The notes below the pieces were generated by a model that was given only the letters and a program-made list of their open reading frames with translations, was not told where the DNA came from and did no database searches. This document shows, piece after piece, positions 58,511 to 64,000 of a DNA stretch of 64,000 nt. A program made the translations under genes and the position numbers. Numbering within the stretch: the stretch's first letter is position 1; every line of letters begins with the position of its first letter. Origin of the DNA: Myxocyprinus asiaticus (Eukaryota > Chordata > Actinopteri > Cypriniformes > Catostomidae); NCBI RefSeq assembly GCF_019703515.2, contig NC_059362.1:28474326-28538325 (forward strand). Reading direction: 5' to 3'.

Positions 58511-58979
58511 AGTTGTGGATGAATCTGCACGTGCCTTGTGTTTATGCCTCCTATTGGCTGGAGTTTGTTTTGTGGAGCATTTTTTGCAGGACATTGGAAG
58601 GATTAGGTCATCTGCTGCACTCATGAACAGCCGGCTCACTGAACATTCGTTTGACTGCCCGAGGAAACTGAAGGTTTTTAAATGTTTTTTTTTTTTTTTT
58701 TGTGCTGGCTCTGCTAGCGACTGGAGCTTGTTTTTTGGAGGAACACAACTTCAGGACAGTTTTCTGAATGAATCTACATGTTCTTTGTGTTTATTCTGCC
58801 TATTGGCTGGAGTTTGTTTTATAGATTATTTTCTGTTATGAAATTCTGTCTCACTAAATTTGTATAGAAACACCGGACTTGAGCAATCCGACGGCAAAGT
58901 TGTCGCGGGAACTCTCGTAGGCGCTGTCATACTTTTTTTGTTCTGGGGAAAGTTCGGGGTTTGACTGTTGCACTAATGT

Positions 58980-61305
58980 TGGAATGTGGCCTTTATAATT
59001 GTATTTTTGACACACAATCTATTTTTTCTCATATGTCAAAATGTTTATGGGGCACCCCATAAAAAGAAAGAAGGTTATTTCTTTTTTAAAGGAAAGAAAT
59101 GTGATATAGTGTTTCTTCAAGAAACTCATTTTTCCCCACAGGAAGCTGAAAAATTTGGGAAGATATGGAGTGGACATGTTTTCTTTAGTGCTGGCTCGAG
59201 TAAGAGCAGGTGAGTAATTACATTGATAAGTAAACATCTACAATTCAAATGTCTCAAACAGATTAAAGATAAATTAGGAAGAGTCATTATTGTTTTAGCA
59301 GAAATTCAGGGGCAAAGGTTGATTTTGGCTAATATTTACGCACCTAATGCTGATGATCAGGGCTTTTTTATAGATCTTGAAGGGATGTTGCAAGCCGCTG
59401 GCACCCCTCATGATATAATATTGGGAGAAGACTTTAATCTTTTGATGGACTCAGTCCTTGATCATAGTGAAGCAAAAGTGTGTAAGCCTCTTAGAGCAAC
59501 AGTGACGCTTCACAGGATGTGTAAAAATCTGGTCTTAGAGATATTTGGAGACTTTTGAACCCATCTGGTAGGAACTATACATTATTTTCATCAATCCATA
59601 AGATTTATTCTAGAATAGTTTAGTTAGATTATTAATAGATTATAGAATAGATTATTAATAGATTAGATTTAAATAAGTCCCTCATTTCATCTGTTGTTGA
59701 TTGCTCAATTGGAAACATCTTAGTCTCAGATCATGCCCTGGTGAGTTTAGAGGTGTTTCCACATATGGGGAAAAAGAAATCATATAGTTGGCACTTTAAT
59801 GTATCCCTTTTGCAAAATCCTGATTTCCAACAAATGTTAAAGGCTGAAATCAGTGTCTATATGGAGACCAACTGGTCTTCACTATCCCCTGTGGGTGTGG
59901 ATTGGGAGGCACTTAAGGCGGTTCTTAGGGGTCGGATCATACAGTACGCCTCATTCACCAAAAAATCCAAAGCACGAGAACTCGTGGAGTTGGAAGGGAA
60001 TATTAAAAGTGCCGAGGCAGAGCTGAAGCACCAAATGTTGTCTGATGGCCTCAGAGAATTGACCTGATTGAAATACAGATATAATACTATTTTGTCATGG
60101 AAGGTGGAGTTTTGGTTATTCAGGGCAAGACAGTCATATTTTGAGTCAGGGGACAAAGCAGGGAAGCTTTTGGCTAGATATATAAAGCAGAGAGAGTCTT
60201 TTCCTACAATTACCTCAGTGAAATCTGCTGGTGGTGGTATTTTTACCTCGGCCATTGATATTAATAATGCTTTTAAATAATTCTATATTGATCTTTATAG
60301 TTCCACGTCTTCATCTACTGATGAAGATATTAGAAACTCTGTGGAACCATTAGAACTCCCTAAACTGACGACTGAGCAAAAAAATTATCTTGATTCTGAG
60401 ATAAACTTGGAGGAGTTTGGCAAGGTAATTAAGGCCTTTCCTACAGGCAAAGCTCCTGGGCCAGACAGATTTGCCGCTGAATTTTTTAGATCTTATGCTA
60501 CAGAATTGGCTCCACTTTTATTAGAAATTTATACGGAATCATTAAAGAATGGAAAGCTTCCACCAACCATGACACAAGCCCAGATCAGTCTGATTCTTAA
60601 AAAGGACAAAGATCCAGCAAGTGTAAGAGTTACCGTCCAATTTCCCTTATCTAGCTAGATGTTAAAATATTGTCAAAAATTTTGTCTAACCGATTAAGTA
60701 AAGTTATGACATCTCTTTTACATATAGATCAGGTGGGGTTTATATGGGGCTGTAGCTCTTCTGATAACATTAGGCGTCTCATCAATATCATGTGGCCAGT
60801 GGCGAATGATCAGACTCCGGTCGCTGCCATCTCACTTGATGCCGAAAAGGCGTTTGATATGGTAGAATGAGATTATCTTTTTAAGATTTTGGAAATATAC
60901 GGATTCGGGAACACTTTTATTGGGTGGATTAAGTTACTTTATAGACACCCAGTAGCGGCGGTACAAACAAATGGATTAATTTCAGATTATTTTACTATGG
61001 ACAGGGGCACCCAGCAGGGTTGCCATCTTTCCCCATTATTGTTCTGTCTTGCCCTGGAACCATTAGCAGCCACGATAAGAAAGTAAGATTATTTTCCAGG
61101 GGTGGTGGCGGGAGGTATGACACATAAGCTTTTGCTTTACGTGGATGATATTTTATTATTCATCTCCGACCCCACTAGATCTATGCCTTGCCTCCACAGA
61201 ATTATTAATTCATTTTCTAAGTTCTCGGGATACAGAGTCAATTGGTCTAAATCCGAAGCTTTGGCTCTGACAGCAAAGAAATGCATCTTTCTCCCAAAAG
61301 TATAA
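58980..61305 (+). pseudogene. L1 ORF2 pseudogene (endonuclease and reverse transcriptase)
   Basis: Endonuclease pieces: DIVFLQETHFSPQEAEKF (about 59100), LILANIYAPNADDQGFF (about 59325) and ILGEDFNLLMDSVLDH (GGDFN-type box, about 59420). RT pieces: FPTGKAPGPDRFAAEFFRSY (about 60436), QISLILKKDKDP, KILSNRLSKVM, VGFIWGCSSSDNIRRLI, AISLDAEKAFDMVE (motif A, about 60830), GTQQGCHLSPLLFCLALEPL (motif B, about 61006) and LLLYVDDILLFISDP (catalytic YVDD, about 61137). Stops separate most pieces. It ends after NWSKSEALALTA. Confidence 0.9.
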
Positions 61306-61310
61306 CAAAC

Positions 61311-64000
61311 TATGATATAAACCCTTCCCGGCCATTTCATCCAACCCCACATAAAATTATTATTACTACTATTATTATTTTTATTTACACCTGGCATCAT
61401 GTGACATGACTATGTCATTTTTTAAGCGCTCTGTTAAACAAAGCTTGACAGAAGTGCTTGGATCTGAAAAATATTAAGAAGAAAATTTTGGAAAAATGTA
61501 GTCATTAGTGCCTTGAAAAACATAAACAATGACTTTCAGGCCCATTTATATATCATTCTAAATTAGCCATTTTCTGACTTTAAAGTTATGAATAGATAAG
61601 CTGTAAAAAAATAAGCATAGAAAAACATAGTCATAGTAGTCAATGACTACTACAGTTCATCTAAATTAAATCAACAAATATAACACTGAGCGTTGTTATG
61701 GCCCATGCGTGACACGGACGGGTTAACCCGTTGCACACCGTCCGGTCCAAGTTGGGGTGGCAAGTGGAGTGGCAAAGCTCATTTTTAGGGTGGCAGCTGC
61801 CATTATTCTGATACTGATTCTGAGCTGTTGATCATTTATTTTGTTTGTTCACTCCGGCTTCCAAGACAGTTAGAGACAGTACAAAGCCTCGGGCATCTGC
61901 AGGGATTTAGTCAATGTCAAATCTCTCCTAATGTTTCATTCTCAAAACACAGACCAAATTTAGCCTCAGAAAACAACACTGAAAATTGTGATAGCTCACC
62001 CCAACTCATAATGTACTCATACTCGTGCCATTCCAAACCAATGTTTATTCTTTCTTCCGTGGAACACAAAAGGAGAAGTTTAGCAGAATGTTTTTAAGCT
62101 GTTCAGTAGCTAGTAATAAGCAGTCATAGCAATTCTGCCGCATGAAAGCACATGCTAACACAAACAAACATTCACACACCCAGCGCATGAACCAGCAACA
62201 GATCTGGGTCACTTTAAGAAATGGAATATTTCATTTTCCAGTTACCAGCACCAATTGCAGTTGCAGGATACTGGATCATAAGGAACTGAAAGGGTGCTCA
62301 ATAATGCAAGACTTCCTCCCATGAGCAGCTAAAGCAAAGTCTTCCTGTGGTAAAGCTATAACTGGATAGAGGATCTGTTTAACTACAATATGGACACTAA
62401 TGTGATCTATTGGTACAATGTTTTACTGAAACAATACTCCTTAGCAGCTCTTCATAATAGTTAGACCAAAAGAAAAAAAAAACAATACACTCAGACATCC
62501 AAAGGGAGAGTGTGGGGGTGGTACATCAAATGCAGTATAAGTAAAGTGCCTCATATAAAACAGTATATGTAAAGATCTAAATTCTGTCCATGACCCAAGC
62601 CAACTGGGCATTGAATCCATCTCAGAGCACGCTGACAGCACAGCAGATGTCTAGATAGCCTGCTATGAGACGTAGTTTCAGAGGCACACAATCTTCTCCC
62701 AGAACTCACTGTTAAAGCAACTGTGAATGCTCCCTAACCTCACAGCCCCATCACACATACATAAACACACGCAAAGCCTCTGTATGAGATTTGCTTTATG
62801 CAAACTGCATTTCAGAACAATTTTTTGCTGTGTTTGCGCATTTATCTGGTTTGCATAATTCCTTTTAGTGAATCGGTCGCTAAAACAATGCAGACAGCGT
62901 GGGCCAATAAACCACGTTATCAGAGGGCACCATTCATTCTTAGTTAATTTTGACTAAATATTGTGTAAATTAAGTGTTGATTTTAATATAGTACTTTTGT
63001 TAACATCTCATTTGCTATCATTCAACTGTATTATTTACAGTTTTGGGTGTAATCTACAGTAATGGCAAAGTAATTAGTTACTGTAATCAGATTAATTTTT
63101 AGTAAAAATGTAGTTAAATGCATTACATTACAACAGTTACTGACTTTCAATTAATTCAATTACTTTTAAGTACATTATAGGGTTATGGTTAATTCTAATA
63201 TATTGTTCATGTAGAAATTATGGCTTGTAACGAGTCATTGTGAAGTAGAAATGTGAGGTGCTGAGAGTATGACTTGTGTGTAACAATGAGCAAGAAAGTA
63301 ATATAGACATTATTTTGAATTTGTTGAGCGGAAAAGTGTTTTAGAAAGTAACTTTAAAGTAATTAGTAATGTGATTACTTTTCAAAGTAATTAGCAAAGT
63401 AATCGGATTACAATGTTAGAGATATAATTAGTCATTTGTAGTGAATTACTATTTTTAAGTAACTTAACCAACACTGATTATATAGAGTATATATCTGCAT
63501 TATATCGATCATCAGTCACCCCATCTCTAAGTATCGTATCGGCCATTAAAAAAACATTATTGGCCGACTAAAATCAGCGTATACATATTTTACAGAGCAT
63601 TCACTTATCCAGCACATCTTGTTTGAATAATTTAAACATATAAGAACTGGACATACAAAACACACTGCCTTAACAAAATGATGTGGACTGAATGTGGATG
63701 AAGGTTTTATTTGCCTGCTTTAATTAATGAAGCCTCAAAATACATAGCTAACCCAGATATTGTAGAATGTGTTGTACAGACGTTGTGATGGCCTTACCCA
63801 GCCAGAGCGTAAGTAAGAATCTTTTGAGGTGAATCGAAGCAGCTCCAGTGCTTTTTACTTAATTCGCCACATTTAATAGCTCTTTATGGGGTGGAGACTG
63901 CAAAAATCCCTGCCCTTTAGGCTCCTGTAGCCTTGCTGATTTTACCCTTATTAAATCTGCAATTATCTGTAAAACTTCAAAAATATTTCAATAAATTCAA
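61311..64000. other. Non-coding sequence with repeat remnants
   Basis: No gene recognised. 61990-62100 resembles one arm of a common cyprinid MITE (gtactcatactcgtgccattcc, tctttcttccgtggaacacaaaag). 63050-63480 is rich in gtaattag/gtaatcggattac words, paired in inverse orientation, and looks like an old hAT-type MITE. Nothing supportable at the right edge. Confidence 0.5.

Larger units (their letters stand above)
57100..61310 (+). mobile_element. L1-like LINE, 3' end missing
   Basis: Non-LTR retrotransposon with an ORF1 remnant (57548-58010), a spacer with tandem duplications (57890-58850), and ORF2 with endonuclease and RT (58980-61305). It stops after the RT catalytic box and the following 50 residues; the C-terminal part of ORF2 and a polyA or repeat tail are absent. 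Many in-frame stops. The 5' border at about 57100 is approximate. Confidence 0.87.

Overview
The window is vertebrate nuclear DNA from a teleost, most likely a cyprinid-type (ostariophysan) fish. The grounds are the rgs6 exons, AT-rich introns, many CA/TA microsatellites and a repeat set I associate with cyprinids: DIRS-like tyrosine-recombinase retroelements, Tc1/mariner, palindromic TTAA-flanked MITEs, tRNA-derived SINEs and an L1-like LINE. Nothing looks bacterial, phage or CRISPR.

The only host gene I can support is rgs6, on the minus strand. Eleven coding exons lie between 25162 and 878, all with GT-AG borders (on the minus strand) and matching reading phases. They encode about 292 residues: the DEP domain, the helical linker, and the GGL (Gbeta5-binding) region with the lead-in to the RGS domain. 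The RGS domain itself lies beyond the left edge of the window. The N-terminal exon(s) were not found and must lie to the right, so 25163-64000 is probably intron or upstream sequence of the same gene.

The rest is mostly mobile DNA. Four DIRS-like elements are present. Three are one family: A (1-776, minus, cut by the window edge), C (28438-34616, minus, end to end) and D (45007-48960, plus, rearranged). B (6265-10519, plus) is a second family. C and B keep the split inverted repeats plus internal complementary region that define DIRS elements. All of them carry broken genes. Other elements are a Tc1 copy (1091-2674), the 3' end of a Gypsy-like LTR element (10821-12532), a 945-bp TRIM-like LTR element with a 5-bp target duplication (36277-37221), an L1-like LINE missing its 3' end (57100-61310), several MITEs, three SINEs and a 27-bp-unit minisatellite with a 230-bp higher-order repeat (48961-50560).

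Elements are nested in elements: MITE in MITE at 3241-4472; TRIM in MITE in MITE at 35710-37672; DIRS B in a MITE that itself sits between hAT-like ends at 5691-15115. That last nest fills about nine tenths of a 10.2-kb rgs6 intron. I see no intact autonomous transposon and no clearly new host system. The most unusual items are the rearranged DIRS D locus with its YR-gag fusion ORF and attached minisatellite, the complete DIRS and TRIM architectures, and the microsatellite that forms an rgs6 splice donor.
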